NCBI GenBank assembly: GCA_963971535.1
Contig: OZ020587.1
Coordinates: 164,093,140 to 164,157,139, forward strand
Length of the DNA stretch: 64,000 bases
From: Notolepis coatsorum
Lineage: Eukaryota > Chordata > Actinopteri > Aulopiformes > Paralepididae
Direction: 5' to 3'
The notes below the pieces were generated by a model. That model did no database searches. It saw only the letters and a list, made by a program, of their open reading frames with translations, and was not told the origin of the DNA. The stretch's first letter is position 1, and each line of letters starts with the position of its first letter. The position numbers and the translations under genes were made by a program. Positions 53,613 through 63,233 of the stretch are shown one piece after another.

Positions 53613-54152
53613 TTATGTCAGGGCTGTCTTCTGTGCCATGAGGGCAGCTCTGGTTGCTTCTTCTTTAATGCGTGCTGAACTTGTAGTAGAAGCACCTGTG
53701 GCTGCATTAGACACACTGTCCTTACTTGTCACCTCATTGTTACATATTGCAGCCTGAATCCATTCTTGTATCTTTGTGATAAATTGTTCACATTTATCTG
53801 CTTTAGGCTGAAACCACAGGTCTTGATCAGCATTATTTTCTTCTTCATCACTGAGATATAACAGCACCAAGTGATTAACGTGTGTAAATTCTTGATAGAA
53901 TGTGTCATACATTCTTATTTCCCTTTGCACAATAGTTATATCAGGGGCTTGTTCCTCTTCATTTGCCAGAAGACTTTCTATTTCGTTTGACTTTGCAGTT
54001 AATTGTCCTAGCTTGCATCTTCTGGCTTTTATAAGCCCAGTCAGCTTGTCCTCTAATCCCTTGGGTGTTAGCTCCCTCTTGCTGACATTCTGTGTAACTG
54101 CACCCTCTGGCTCAGGCTCCGTGAGTTTCGCTGCAGTTTCACCGTCGGCCAT
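53613..54152 (-). CDS. BEL/Pao copy 2 Gag N-terminus
   Basis: 179 codons starting MADGETAAKLTEPEPEG, in the same frame as the main ORF and separated from it only by one TAA codon (53613-53615). It is predicted helical and charged, consistent with Gag. A nonsense mutation is the simplest reading. Programmed read-through is possible but unsupported. Confidence 0.8.
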   Translation of the reverse strand: MADGETAAKLTEPEPEGAVTQNVSKRELTPKGLEDKLTGLIKARRCKLGQLTAKSNEIESLLANEEEQAPDITIVQREIRMYDTFYQEFTHVNHLVLLYLSDEEENNADQDLWFQPKADKCEQFITKIQEWIQAAICNNEVTSKDSVSNAATGASTTSSARIKEEATRAALMAQKTALT

Positions 54153-54509
54153 CTTTGTTGTTATTGATGAGAAGATACGTGAGAAGAGAACGGTAATGAT
54201 TTAACTCTTTGAGTTATATTCTTCTTCAGGTGTCACATGAGACACTAGACACTTTTCTTTATTCAGTTGACATGCACAATGTTCTTATTTGTTTCGTTTT
54301 GCAACGTCGTCATCCAGTTTAGCTCAGCAAAGTAACGTTAGGTTCTAAAGCTGACGTCACGTCACAAGTCCACATGATGATCGTTGCTAGCTCCTGCTTT
54401 CGTCGTCAACGAGGGGCTTCTTTAACTAACTCTTCCAATAGCCCGTTTATTTTCTTGATAACGCTGTCAATAGCAATATTTCCTCTTGGTTAGACAACTT
54501 TTTGACTAA
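54153..54509 (-). other. 5' leader of BEL/Pao copy 2
   Basis: 357 bp lie between the 5' LTR and the Gag start. The bases next to the LTR read TTAGTCAAAAAGTTGTC on the minus strand, not the TGG expected for a primer site pairing with tRNA CCA. Confidence 0.6.
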
Positions 54510-55132
54510 TGTAATGGCAGAATTTCTTCAGAGTTTCGTTTACCATTTCGTTTTCAGTGCGTGCAGCAAAAAAGTTTCAGACTCGTGTCCAATGGCTAAT
54601 ACAAATCTGTATCCACAGTTATGATGTACACTCACGGACTCCAGGATTACGTTTGAAGGTTCTTTACTTTCTTTGGGCAGTCACACAATATACAACATCA
54701 TTCTTCAACAGGATATAGATCGAATTAGGATCGGTGGACTACGTTTTGGACTACGGTCAAAAAGTTATGTGCTTCCATACTGCATGGGCACATGATCGAA
54801 TAATGGACTATGTAAGATTATTATTATTATTACAGGGTATACCCTTCATCTCCATCACCATTCACCTCCATACTACCGTACAAGTGCATTGGTTTAGTGC
54901 ACTTCCGGTTGCTACTGAGCGGACATGTTTGTGCGGACCTGTTCTCCCAAACTGGTAAGCAAATGACTTCATTTTTACGTTATTTTCATTTTTACGTTAT
55001 TATTATTATTATTATTTTTTGTAAACATTGATCTTAACTGATCACTGTGACTTTATTGCTTTTATCGTTATATATGCCTATTTGTGTACAGCACTTTGAG
55101 CTACATGACATGTATGAAAGGTGCTTTATAAA

Positions 55133-55164
<32 letters not shown>

Positions 55165-55387
55165 ACTAACTAGGCACTTCAAGTTCACTGCATATAAAGA
55201 CTCTCGCACATGCGCAGTAACACATCTAACGTACATGTAATGTTAATTCTTAGAAATAATTCGCAACTAAACTATAAACATGGCTTATAGCATACCACAG
55301 CATTACAAATTAAACTACTGCTCGTTTTCTAAATATATAAAATACAAATATATTCAAAATATAAACTTTCAAGGTTTGGCTCTAACA
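54510..55387 (-). repeat. 5' LTR of BEL/Pao copy 2, with nested insertion
   Basis: It matches 47475-47988, except that about 370 bp (54789-55163) is inserted or replaces TGTCTCA after CATGGGCAC. LTR ends read TAACA against TTACA in the other copy. Confidence 0.9.
54789..55163 (+). mobile_element. Short non-LTR insertion in the 5' LTR
   Basis: It ends with GTGCTTTATAAATA and a CTTA repeat, and contains CAGCACTTTGAGCTAC, a typical L2/CR1-like 3' end. The 5' side is truncated sequence with an ATT microsatellite. It is absent from the other LTR, so it arrived after the BEL/Pao insertion. Confidence 0.75.
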
Positions 55388-55494
55388 ACGCCCAATATAT
55401 TCTGTACATCTTTTGAAATGTTGTATCAGTTTCCATCCAAATGTTCATTATTTTATTATGAAGGTGACGACGACCGTACGACATTTCCGGTGTT

Positions 55495-55791
55495 TTGGGG
55501 GGTAGGATTTGAATTTTATTTAATTTCTTTTGTTTGTGTTTAGGTTTTATTTTTATTTTTTATTTGTATTAGATTTGAATAGGGTGGTGGTTTTAGGGTT
55601 AGGGCATTTTGTTTTTTTCTTTGTTCTGGGTTTGTTGGTTTTTCTTTATTGTTTTCTTTTCTTTGCCGGGTGGTTCTTACCTTATCCGCTCCAGTTGCTG
55701 GGTTGTACAGTAGGTGGCGGTATGCGCCTTTCTGTGATTGCGACCCGCCATTAACTCCAAAGAAGAAGAAGAAGGAGAAGAAGAAGAAGAA
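55495..55791 (+). mobile_element. 5'-truncated LINE (AAG tail) with 23 bp target duplication
   Basis: Flanking copies of GACCGTACGACRTTTCCGGT plus GTT lie at 55472-55494 and 55792-55814 with one mismatch. The end CAGTAGGTGGCGGTATGCG followed by GAAGAAGAAG is a common fish LINE 3' end (L1/Tx1-like, from memory). No ORF remains. Confidence 0.85.
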
Positions 55792-55835
55792 GACCGTACG
55801 ACGTTTCCGGTGTTCTCAGTCCCCGCCCCCTCTGA

Positions 55836-56386
55836 ACACGGACCGCGTATTTTGAGTAGGGTCGAGCTACAGCCTCGGAGCCTCGGTCCAGATTGGTACT
55901 TCCGCCCTGCCCTGATCCATCGCAAAGCGCTCCAGCGCTTGAATACGGCCGGGGGATCCGCTCTATACAATGCAGACCCACGGCTCTCGTATTATAATGA
56001 GCCCGCGAGGCGTGTTATTATTATTAGAGTTAATAATATTGTATATTGTTTACACTGCCTTTTTATTCTATTTTTACTTCTCCACTGTACTATAATTATG
56101 TGACCTGTACCTCTATGTCTTCTACTACCTGTACCTCCCCTCCCCCCGGCCCTCCCCATGCTGCTGATTTTATATTATTTTATGAATACAACATTTAATG
56201 TTCGCTAACGTAGAGAAACGTCAGACGTAATTCGAGATATGTCAGACGTACTTCGAGATACTTCCGTACTTTCCGCCAATCAGCGCATAGCCCTGTCACA
56301 GGACTAATAGTCCTGTGGCAGGGCGGAAGTACCAATCTGGACCGAGGCTCCGAGTCTGCAGCTGGACCCTATTGCGTATTTTCGAA
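55836..56386. repeat. Inverted repeat flanking the promoter region
   Basis: Arms at about 55837-55913 and 56310-56383 share GCCTCGGTCCAGATTGGTAC and its surroundings in opposite orientation, with a handful of mismatches over 70 bp. The right arm contains the CCAAT box just upstream of the TATA box at 56387. Confidence 0.85.
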
Positions 56387-56417
56387 TATAAAAGAGGGCT
56401 TCACTATCACCGCTCCT
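56276..56417 (+). promoter_or_regulatory. CCAAT/TATA promoter of an unidentified gene
   Basis: CCAATCAGCG at 56278, a second CCAAT at 56332 and TATAAAAG at 56387-56394 are correctly spaced for a polymerase II promoter directed rightward. A start about 30 bp after TATA would be near 56418. The sites fit NF-Y and TBP consensus. Confidence 0.65.
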
Positions 56418-56445
56418 CCCAGCGCCGGTATAAACAACGGACAAG
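56418..56445 (+). other. Candidate first exon (5' UTR)
   Basis: A short non-coding exon ends in ACAAG followed by the consensus donor GTAAGTAAC at 56446. The start is inferred from the TATA box. It would splice to the coding exon at 59912, across an intron filled with LINE, SINE and MITE copies. Confidence 0.5.
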
Positions 56446-56555
56446 GTAAGTAACGTTATAACTTTGACATGTAAATTAAACTGCATGTTATTCAAAATGT
56501 TTATTAAAAAACGTTAGTTTACTTGTTTCAACAACTTGCTCCGTGGTTCTTCTAC

Positions 56556-57028
56556 TGTAAATGTCCTAACACAACCCCCTCCAATGTACAGTAAAAATGA
56601 CCAAGTATGGTCTTGTCAATATTCCAATGTTGCTTTGTACAGTGTCCCCCACCCACCCCTCCAGGCCAACCAACCTCCCCCCCCCCACTCCTACCCCCCC
56701 CCCCCCTACCCAACCTCCTCCAATGTACAGTTTCTACGTCAAATGTATACTTCTTTTCTGGACTCTTTTCGTATCACAAACAGTACTGTATTTGCAAATC
56801 TGGTATGTCATGAATGTATAGATGTAGCAATACTGTCTATCTGTATCTATCTATCTATATATCTGTATGTCATATATGTTACGTTGAATTGAAAATGGGG
56901 GACCCTGATGTAAACCATGAAAGTCATTCTCTGGTCTGCATTCCCTTAACAATTGTATGTATTGAGCTGTACTGTACTGTACCCATTCTGCAATCTGTTA
57001 ATAAAGTTTTCATTCATTCATTCATTCT
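56556..57028 (+). mobile_element. LINE-A 3' UTR copy
   Basis: It matches 45985-46476 (CCAATGTACAG motifs, C runs, AACAATTGTATGTATTGAGC) and ends with AATAAAGTTTTC and ATTC repeats. No coding part. Confidence 0.88.
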
Positions 57029-57136
57029 AGCTCTAGGCCTGCTAACGTAAATTACGTTTAAACTTCAATCCGCTGTGGTTACGCTCAATGTGTTAGCTAG
57101 CAGCATTATTCAAGGCTGGTGTAAATAATGGTTGTA

Positions 57137-57842
57137 TGTTTGTTTTATTGACAACTTTATTAACAGAATGGGTACAAGGGGATGCAGACCAGAGAAAGAC
57201 GTTCGTCTTGTTTACATCAGGGTCCCCCATTTTCAATTAATCATAACATGTATCACATACATGACATACAGATAGACAGTACTGCTACATCTATACATTT
57301 ATGACATACCAGATCTACAAATATACAGTACTGCTTAAGTCAAGTCAAGTCAGTTTTATTTGTATAGCACATTTCCAGGCAGCGGCAGCTGACACCAAAG
57401 TGCTTCACAAGCAAGTTGATAAAAACAAATTAGTGTGAGGCAAGGTATAAGATTAAAAGAGAGAAAAAAAAACACATAGCAAAGCAATGAAAGCAACAAA
57501 AACAAAACAATATGGTGCAAGATATAGGATTAAAAACATAATAAAGCAATGAAAGTAATAAAAACTGGTAGGACACAGTAAAACAAAGAGGATAGAGGGG
57601 CCAGGGGTCTAGTGGTGGTTAAGTGGGGGGGAAGGCCAAGGAGAACAGGTAGGTTTTCAAGAGTGATTTAAAAGCCTGTACGGTACGGTCTGGGCAGTCC
57701 GTACGCTGAGGGGGAGACTGTTCCACAGTCTAGGCGCTGCGGTGGAGAAAGCTCTGTCTCCCCTAGTCTTGAGCCTGGTTCTGGGCCTGGTTTATGTGTA
57801 CAAAAGGAGTCTGAAAAGAGTATATACATTTGAGGGGTTATA
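57137..57842 (-). mobile_element. LINE-A 3' UTR copy, split by another LINE
   Basis: 57137-57335 and 57788-57842 are adjacent pieces of the LINE-A 3' UTR in reverse. The 450 bp between them belong to a different LINE. Confidence 0.75.
57336..57787 (-). mobile_element. LINE-B fragment nested in LINE-A
   Basis: In reverse it ends with AAAACTGACTTGACTTGACT repeats. The minus strand near 57690-57770 encodes AFSTAAPRLWNSLPLSVRT, the C-terminus of an L2/Rex1-type reverse transcriptase. The remainder is 3' UTR. Confidence 0.78.
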
Positions 57843-57849
57843 GTAGTTA

Positions 57850-58260
57850 TACATCTCACTGAAAATGGTGTAAATTATGAGCCATGTAGTTAACGTTAGT
57901 TAGTGTAGGCATGTATTTGATATTTAAATTGTTCTGGGTCTGGTTGACTGGTTGACCTTGTTTATGGGTTTATTCTATGGCATAAAAAACGAGCATACAA
58001 ATTATAGCAGCAAGGTTAAAGGCAAATCAGTTTTTCATATTACAGGATCTAATATCCCAATAGGCCTCTCTGTTTATGGTTTGATTAAGTTTTAAAATGA
58101 CATAAAAAAAACATATAAAACTAGCATAAAAAGATGGCAGCAAAGTAAGGCAAATCAGTTTTTCATATTAGGATCTAACACCTCTAAGTAAGAGGCCAGT
58201 TAGTATTTTTAAGATATTATTCAGATGCATGGAACTTCTTCCTCGTCTAACTTCAGCCTG
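57850..58260. other. AT-rich intron-like sequence
   Basis: A phrase AGGCAAATCAGTTTTTCATA followed by GGATCTAA occurs near 58020 and 58150, a local direct repeat of about 40-80 bp. No gene. Confidence 0.5.
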
Positions 58261-58281
58261 TTTTCCAGCCACGCGCAACTT

Positions 58282-58736
58282 TCTTTTTGTATTTACTTTT
58301 TCTCCCATTTTCTATTTTTCTCCCATCCCAATTTCGTGTTTTATCCAATTCTCCCCCTCCCCTGTCTCGAACGTTGTTAGACCATGCCTCCCACTGATCG
58401 GCTGCAATGTGGACGAAGCCTTGCATCACGTGTCCCCTCCGGTACACGAGGAGGCAGCAGTCTCATCTTTTCACCTGCACAGCGTGATCTCTCAGCGGCG
58501 AGGAGTAACGCGTGGGAGGCTCACGCTGCCCCCCGTCGCTTCCTGATTCTGGTGCGCAGGCACACCAACCGACCTGTAGGAGTCGCTGTCCACAACGTCC
58601 GATTCCCACCCCCTAATACTGCCAATTGTGTTAGTATGAACGACCAGCCAAGCTGGTAGCAACGCCGAGAGCTGGGCACGAACCCAGCATCTCCTGCGTT
58701 AGTGGCGAGCGCCTTGCCCACTGCGCCACTTAGCCG
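58282..58736 (-). mobile_element. SINE (family X relative) with 17 bp target duplication
   Basis: Flanked by CCAGCCACGYGCWACTT at 58265-58281 and 58737-58753. The minus strand starts with a tRNA-like head (AAGTGGCGCAGTGG as box A, GGGTTCGTGCC as box B), then the family X body (ACAGCGACTCCTACAG), and ends GGGATGGGAGAAAAA. The head differs clearly from that of 22462-22935 although the bodies agree. Confidence 0.88.
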
Positions 58737-58764
58737 CCAGCCACGTGCTACTTCATATAGATTG

Positions 58765-59005
58765 TAGGGGTGGGAATCACAAGAGGGCCTCACGATGCGA
58801 TATTAACACGATACTTAAGTCACGATACGATGTTCAAAATATATCTCGATATGCTGAGTATTGCGATATTAATATTGCAATATATTGCGATTTGTTACCT
58901 TTTTTCAACTGCAAAGTAAAACTGTCAACATGCTTTATCTAATAAAATGAAGTTTTCAGTCTGTCCATCTCACTTCGATCATTTGTTGTATTGCAGCAAA
59001 TGCGA
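58765..59005. mobile_element. hAT-like element, left half
   Basis: TAGGGGTGGGAATCAC followed by CACGATGCGATATTAACACG is the usual left end of a CGATA-rich hAT family. The right end is not seen before the MITE at 59032. Confidence 0.5.
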
Positions 59006-59031
59006 TTTTCTCAAGCAGACGGGATGTCAAC

Positions 59032-59390
59032 TAGGGATGGGTACCTTTCACATTTGAACCGGTACCGGTACCTGTGAATCGATACCGGTACCCAACGGTA
59101 CCTTTTTTTGGTACTTTAGTCTCAAGAAATGTAATTTACCTACCTCAGTCGTGAAAAAAAAAATCCAAACTTCAAATAACTACAATTTCAACAGTTTTCG
59201 GCTTGCCATTGCTCCGACTGCTTTGTTGTTGAATCAAGTCAAATCCTAGGTAAGCATATATTGTGCGTGTCAACGTTGACATGACATTTTTTTTTTTTCC
59301 CCTCCGGTATCTCACTTGATTCGATACTCGGTAGTACCGACGTGTTTCGGTTCGGTACCTCAAAAGTACCGAATTCGGTACCCATCCCTA
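59032..59390. mobile_element. hAT MITE with GGTACC-rich ends, 8 bp target duplication
   Basis: TAGGGATGGGTACC at both ends (inverted) and a perfect duplication ATGTCAAC at 59024-59031 and 59391-59398. 359 bp, no coding sequence. The copy at 26680 is the same family. Confidence 0.95.
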
Positions 59391-59508
59391 ATGTCAACGC
59401 TGTAATCTGTGTTGCATGTACCTGAAAAACTGCACTGTTTGTATTACAGTCATATTCCAATGTAACTGAATGCACGTGTGTGTGTGTGGACTACTGTACT
59501 ATTACAGG

Positions 59509-59771
59509 TAGTGATGCACCGATGTGAAAATTGTGGCCGATACCGATAACCGATATTAATATTGCTGTTCTGGCCGATACCGATATTTACCGATGTCGAT
59601 ATCTCTGTATAGAAAACACTTTTTTATGATAATCAAATAAAGAGCTTTTTTTACTTTTGTAACTTATTTTCAGAAATTACTGATATTTTGAAACTATTTA
59701 AGGCCAAAACATGTAAAAAAAAAAAATATCGGCCGATATTATATCGGCGGCCGATATATCGTGCATCACTA
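59509..59771. mobile_element. hAT MITE with TAGTGATGCAC ends, 8 bp target duplication
   Basis: The inverted ends TAGTGATGCAC are flanked by perfect ATTACAGG at 59501-59508 and 59772-59779. 263 bp, rich in GGCCGATA. No coding sequence. Confidence 0.95.
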
Positions 59772-59789
59772 ATTACAGGTATTGAAATG

Positions 59790-59890
59790 AACAATGCAAC
59801 TCCCCCCCCCCCCCCCCCCCCCCCCCCCCAAAAAAAATACAGATAATTTCCGATATCACATTTTAAGGCCGATAAATCGGACATCCCTAA
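59790..59890. mobile_element. Right end of the CCGATA hAT-like family
   Basis: A poly-C tract, then ATAATTTCCGATATCACATT, then AAATCGGACATCCCT, as at the right end of 23044-24712. It ends about 20 bp before the splice acceptor at 59911. Confidence 0.7.
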
Positions 59891-59911
59891 TTGTAATCTG
59901 TCTACTTTCAG

Positions 59912-60137
59912 ATCGTCTCCCTGTAAAAGTCTTTTTTTGACTCTGAAGAGGAGAACCTCACCCTGCAGCAGCAGCAGCACACCATGGCTTCCATCGAAGA
60001 TCCCAGTGTCGGCGAGTGGTTTAGCACCACCATGGAGGACATCCGCAACAAGATGATTTTCCCAGTCTTCGAGGAGGTGGCCGAGGGGGCCATGGGGCTG
60101 CAGCAGGACCAGAAGCACTTCCTCACGTCTTCTGTTG
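59912..60137 (+). CDS. First coding exon of an unidentified gene
   Basis: The acceptor TCTACTTTCAG precedes 59912; the donor GTACGT follows 60137. After 72 bases of 5' UTR, ATG at 59984 (context CACACCATGG, strong Kozak) opens a frame of 51 codons plus one base, starting MASIEDPSVGEWFSTTMEDI and ending KHFLTSSV. It reads as a soluble, acidic, probably helical N-terminus, without signal peptide or membrane segment. I do not recognise the protein. The splice sites, Kozak context, lack of repeat similarity and the promoter at 56.3 kb support a real host gene continuing right of the window or in exons I could not detect. Confidence 0.7.
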
Positions 60138-60171
60138 GTACGTTTTGTTTTTTTCTAAATGAAAGGGGCGA

Positions 60172-60262
60172 CACGACAGTGGTTCAGGAATTAGAGAGCA
60201 GTCGTCTGGTAATTGTAAAGCTGCCTTTGGATAAGATCTTGTTATATAAATGCACCATTTAT
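60172..60262 (+). mobile_element. SINE family Y, internally deleted copy
   Basis: The head GCGACACGACAGTGGTTCAG and GAGCAGTCGTCTGGTAATTG joins directly to the tail GCCTTTGGATAAGATC, skipping the body present at 33110-33240. Confidence 0.75.
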
Positions 60263-60300
60263 GATTAAATACAATTCAAAGATGGATGAGCAGTACTTAG

Positions 60301-61729
60301 TAGGGCTGGGCGATTCTTGCTCAAATGTGAATCACGATTTTTCTCTAAGAATTGAGATCACGATTATTGTTTTTTCAATAAAATCATTTATTGCACTCTT
60401 TCTTAACAGACAACATAACATGTATATCAAAGTGCTTGACTTAAACTTAAACATAACATATATGAAAGTGCTGGACTTAAGGGGAGACACTACAGGTGAA
60501 TAGGGTAAAATAATTAACTAATAGATATCACAATGAAACTTCCCCAGTTGATTACTTATATTAAGACAAGACTGTTTTGTATTACAAGTTTTCTGAAATT
60601 GTATGTTTAAATATGCAAATGAGGCAGTATCTACTTAAATATGCACTAATTTGCATATAATTCCAGGACAGAAATCTGAACATTGGATAAAGCCATTTTC
60701 AAAATTATAGTTTAATTTTGTTGACATATTAGAGCCAAAGGTTATTACAGAGGGGATTTTGGATATCTCTTTTTATCACTCCATAAATCAGAAAATACTC
60801 CATTCAGTCAATTTTTATGGTAAAATTCCATATTTCGCCATGTTTTTAGGAATGAAATGTGATATAAATCAGGGTATGAATGCGATATCAACAAACCCTT
60901 CTGTAAATACCTTAAGAACATAGATATGAATAGAACTGGAAGGTTTGGTGTATGCGAGTGCTACTGCAGTGGAGATTTCTGGCTCAGAGTATGAGGAAAA
61001 ACTCTTAAAACTCATTTTTGGGAAAACGCCTTCAAAGTTCTGTATTGTAAAATGCCATATTTTTTTTTTAAACAGATATTTACAAACACAAAACCTAATC
61101 AAACCATTAGTAATAGACAACCTAAATACATGCCTGATAACTGAATAATAATAATGATGTTATTGAACTGAACAGAACTACACAGGCTACAAACAGTGTA
61201 GTACAGTGTAGTACCCCCTAATAGGCAAAAAATATTTGAATAGATATCACTATGAAACTTTCCCAGTTTGTTATGTACATATAAACTAAGAAAAAATATA
61301 TTGCAAGTTTTCTGAAATGTATGTTTATATATGCAAATGAGGCACTTCTCCATTAAATATGTGGACATTTATGGATGCAATAAGGCAAAATGAAGTAAAA
61401 TAAACAACTAAATGTGTGTTATTGACGTTTTATTGTCACTAGTTTCATAGAAGACATGTTTAGGAAGCAAAATATAACAATCTCAAAATCAACAAAAAAA
61501 GTATATTTGCCTATTCACCTGCAGTGTCTCGCCTTAAACTTAAAAGTCTCTTGTAACATACAAAATAACTCATCAGAATCGTCATCATTTAAAAAAGTTA
61601 AGTAAAAAGTACAAAAATATATATATTTTAAAATTGTTTTAATAAAAAAATCTTCATAATTTAGAAATGAGATTGCATAGGTCTATGAATCGAGATCGTG
61701 ATTTTATTTCAATTAATTGCCCAGCCCTA
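60301..61729. mobile_element. Non-autonomous hAT element, TAGGGCTGGGCGAT ends
   Basis: Ends TAGGGCTGGGCGATT and TTGCCCAGCCCTA are inverted. The 8 bp flanks GTACTTAG (60293-60300) and GTGCTTAG (61730-61737) differ by one base. No transposase. A TTAA element is nested inside. Confidence 0.88.
60481..61533. mobile_element. TTAA-flanked DNA element nested in the hAT element
   Basis: TTAA lies on both sides (60477-60480 and 61534-61537). Inverted ends GGGGAGACACTACAGGTGAA and (reverse complement of right) GGCGAGACACTGCAGGTGAA extend through TAGG with two mismatches. A TTAA target is typical of piggyBac and Kolobok. An internal direct repeat (ATATGCAAATGAGGCA near 60613 and 61330) is present. No transposase. 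Confidence 0.85.
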
Positions 61730-61998
61730 GTGCTTAGGCCTACTTCCATTACTCTTTGGTCTATGGTTACCTTCTGACTGCAGGCAAAGGCCGGATCTGT
61801 TTGAACAGTGTAAACGACACAAATCACATGGAATCTGATCTTTTCAGTTCAGATTTAGGCCACTTTCATAATGTGGTCCTAAATCGGATAAAGGTCTGAT
61901 TTTCTTTTTTGCTATGCAACCTCAGTCTGAACAGTAATGCGACTTTTACATCACGTCTGGATTGACATTCATCACAATTCTGTGGCGGGAGTCACTCT

Positions 61999-62238
61999 GT
62001 GAATACAAACATGGAAGGCGGCTGTGACGGAGGTGGTCAGTGGAGGGACAGCGAGGTGTTTTACCTTGTAATTATTTGGGGTGATACTTCTGTACAAGCA
62101 AAACTTGAGGGGGTGTATCATAACCGCTCTGTGTTTCAAAGCATATTGTTAGAAGAAATGGCCCCTTCACCTCCTCCTCGCCCCCATTATCATCTGGGCC
62201 CCGTTCCCCGTACCTGGATAACTGAGTTAGCCGGATAA
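61999..62238 (+). pseudogene. Myb/SANT-like DNA-binding domain fragment
   Basis: 79 codons. WRDSEVFYLVIIWGDTSVQA and then VFQSILLEEMA fit the Myb/SANT-like domain found in Harbinger/ISL2EU accessory proteins and many fish multigene copies (typical pattern W..EV..LL.IW.D..IQ..L). The domain is cut at its end by the GGGCCC element at 62197. No transposase is nearby. It is likely a transposon-derived remnant. Confidence 0.6.
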
Positions 62239-63007
62239 CTTTCGGTCAAGCCTGACTTAAGCCGGACCTTTCTGTTCCCCGACGCGCGATTGTCCAAATC
62301 ACCATGACAACAGATCAAAAAGTTTGAGCCTGGTCGGGAGCAGGGTTAAGTTCAGTTAGCCGGATGAACCATGGCCACGCCCCCGCAAAGGAGTGACAGC
62401 TCGTTTCCTGAAATGAATCTCACAGTCTAGAGATCCCATTTATACCATTCTGAATTACGTTTCTGTGCTTCGTTTTCCTAGAGGGGGCTTTTGAAATGTA
62501 TAAATGTATAATAGAACTAAATGCTGATAATAAATCATATTGAGCCTATAGATTTACTTTGTCCTAAATAAAATAATGCACGTCATATACGGCGCTCGGA
62601 GTCGCGATACACGCTGCATGTGGTTATTTTAATAACGGCTCATTGCAAATGTGAATCCCGCGGGGATATTTTTAATGAATGAAACCTATCGGCCGTTTGG
62701 CTCTGATTAGTTTCATATATTAATCTCCGCTGTAGATTTGCTTAACGGAGCGCCGGATTTTGTTTCATTCAAGCATAAAATTGAAGTGTCTATGCGGGGA
62801 TTGTGGTTTTTGTGTGATATTGTAACTGGGATTAAAATGTCTGATGAGATGCGCTGTTTGACGGGTTTGAGAAATTGAATGAGCCGTTGACGTCACATTA
62901 ATGCATTTGAGAATAAAGAGATAAAACTTAATTTTTTGGTAAGAAAAATATTCTAAACACGGGTCTCTCGTCCATTAATGCATAAACAATGAGTATATCA
63001 CGTCTGG

Positions 63008-63075
63008 CACAGTGGCGCAGCGGCTAGTGCTGAATCCTGGCAACCGGGCGACTGGTGTTCGAAACCCCGCCTTTC
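63008..63075 (+). repeat. tRNA-like sequence (SINE head or tRNA pseudogene)
   Basis: Box A TGGCGCAGCGGCTAG and box B GTGTTCGAAACC are spaced as in tRNA. No conserved body follows, and acceptor pairing is poor. It is likely a SINE head. Confidence 0.55.
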
Positions 63076-63233
63076 CAATATAATTTTTTTGGAATATAAT
63101 ATTAATGATTATACGCAAAAGTAGCCTAGTTTTAAGTTAAAATATTATAAATCTACATGCATTGAGGATGTCATTCTTTATATAGCTCTCAACGTGCACC
63201 AAATTGAATTATTCCTACATTGCAAAAAGAAGG

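Larger units (their letters stand above)
47475..55387 (-). mobile_element. BEL/Pao retrotransposon, copy 2 (nearly complete)
   Basis: LTRs 47475-47988 and 54510-55387 are flanked by a perfect 5 bp duplication ACGCC (47470-47474 and 55388-55392). All BEL/Pao domains are present in order: Gag, zinc knuckles, protease, RT, RNase H, integrase finger, DDE core and DUF5641-type end. The damage seen is one in-frame stop and two small frameshifts. Its family is distant from copies 1 and 3. I could not find a TGG-type primer site beside the 5' LTR, and the purine tract is poor. No envelope-like ORF follows pol. Confidence 0.93.
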
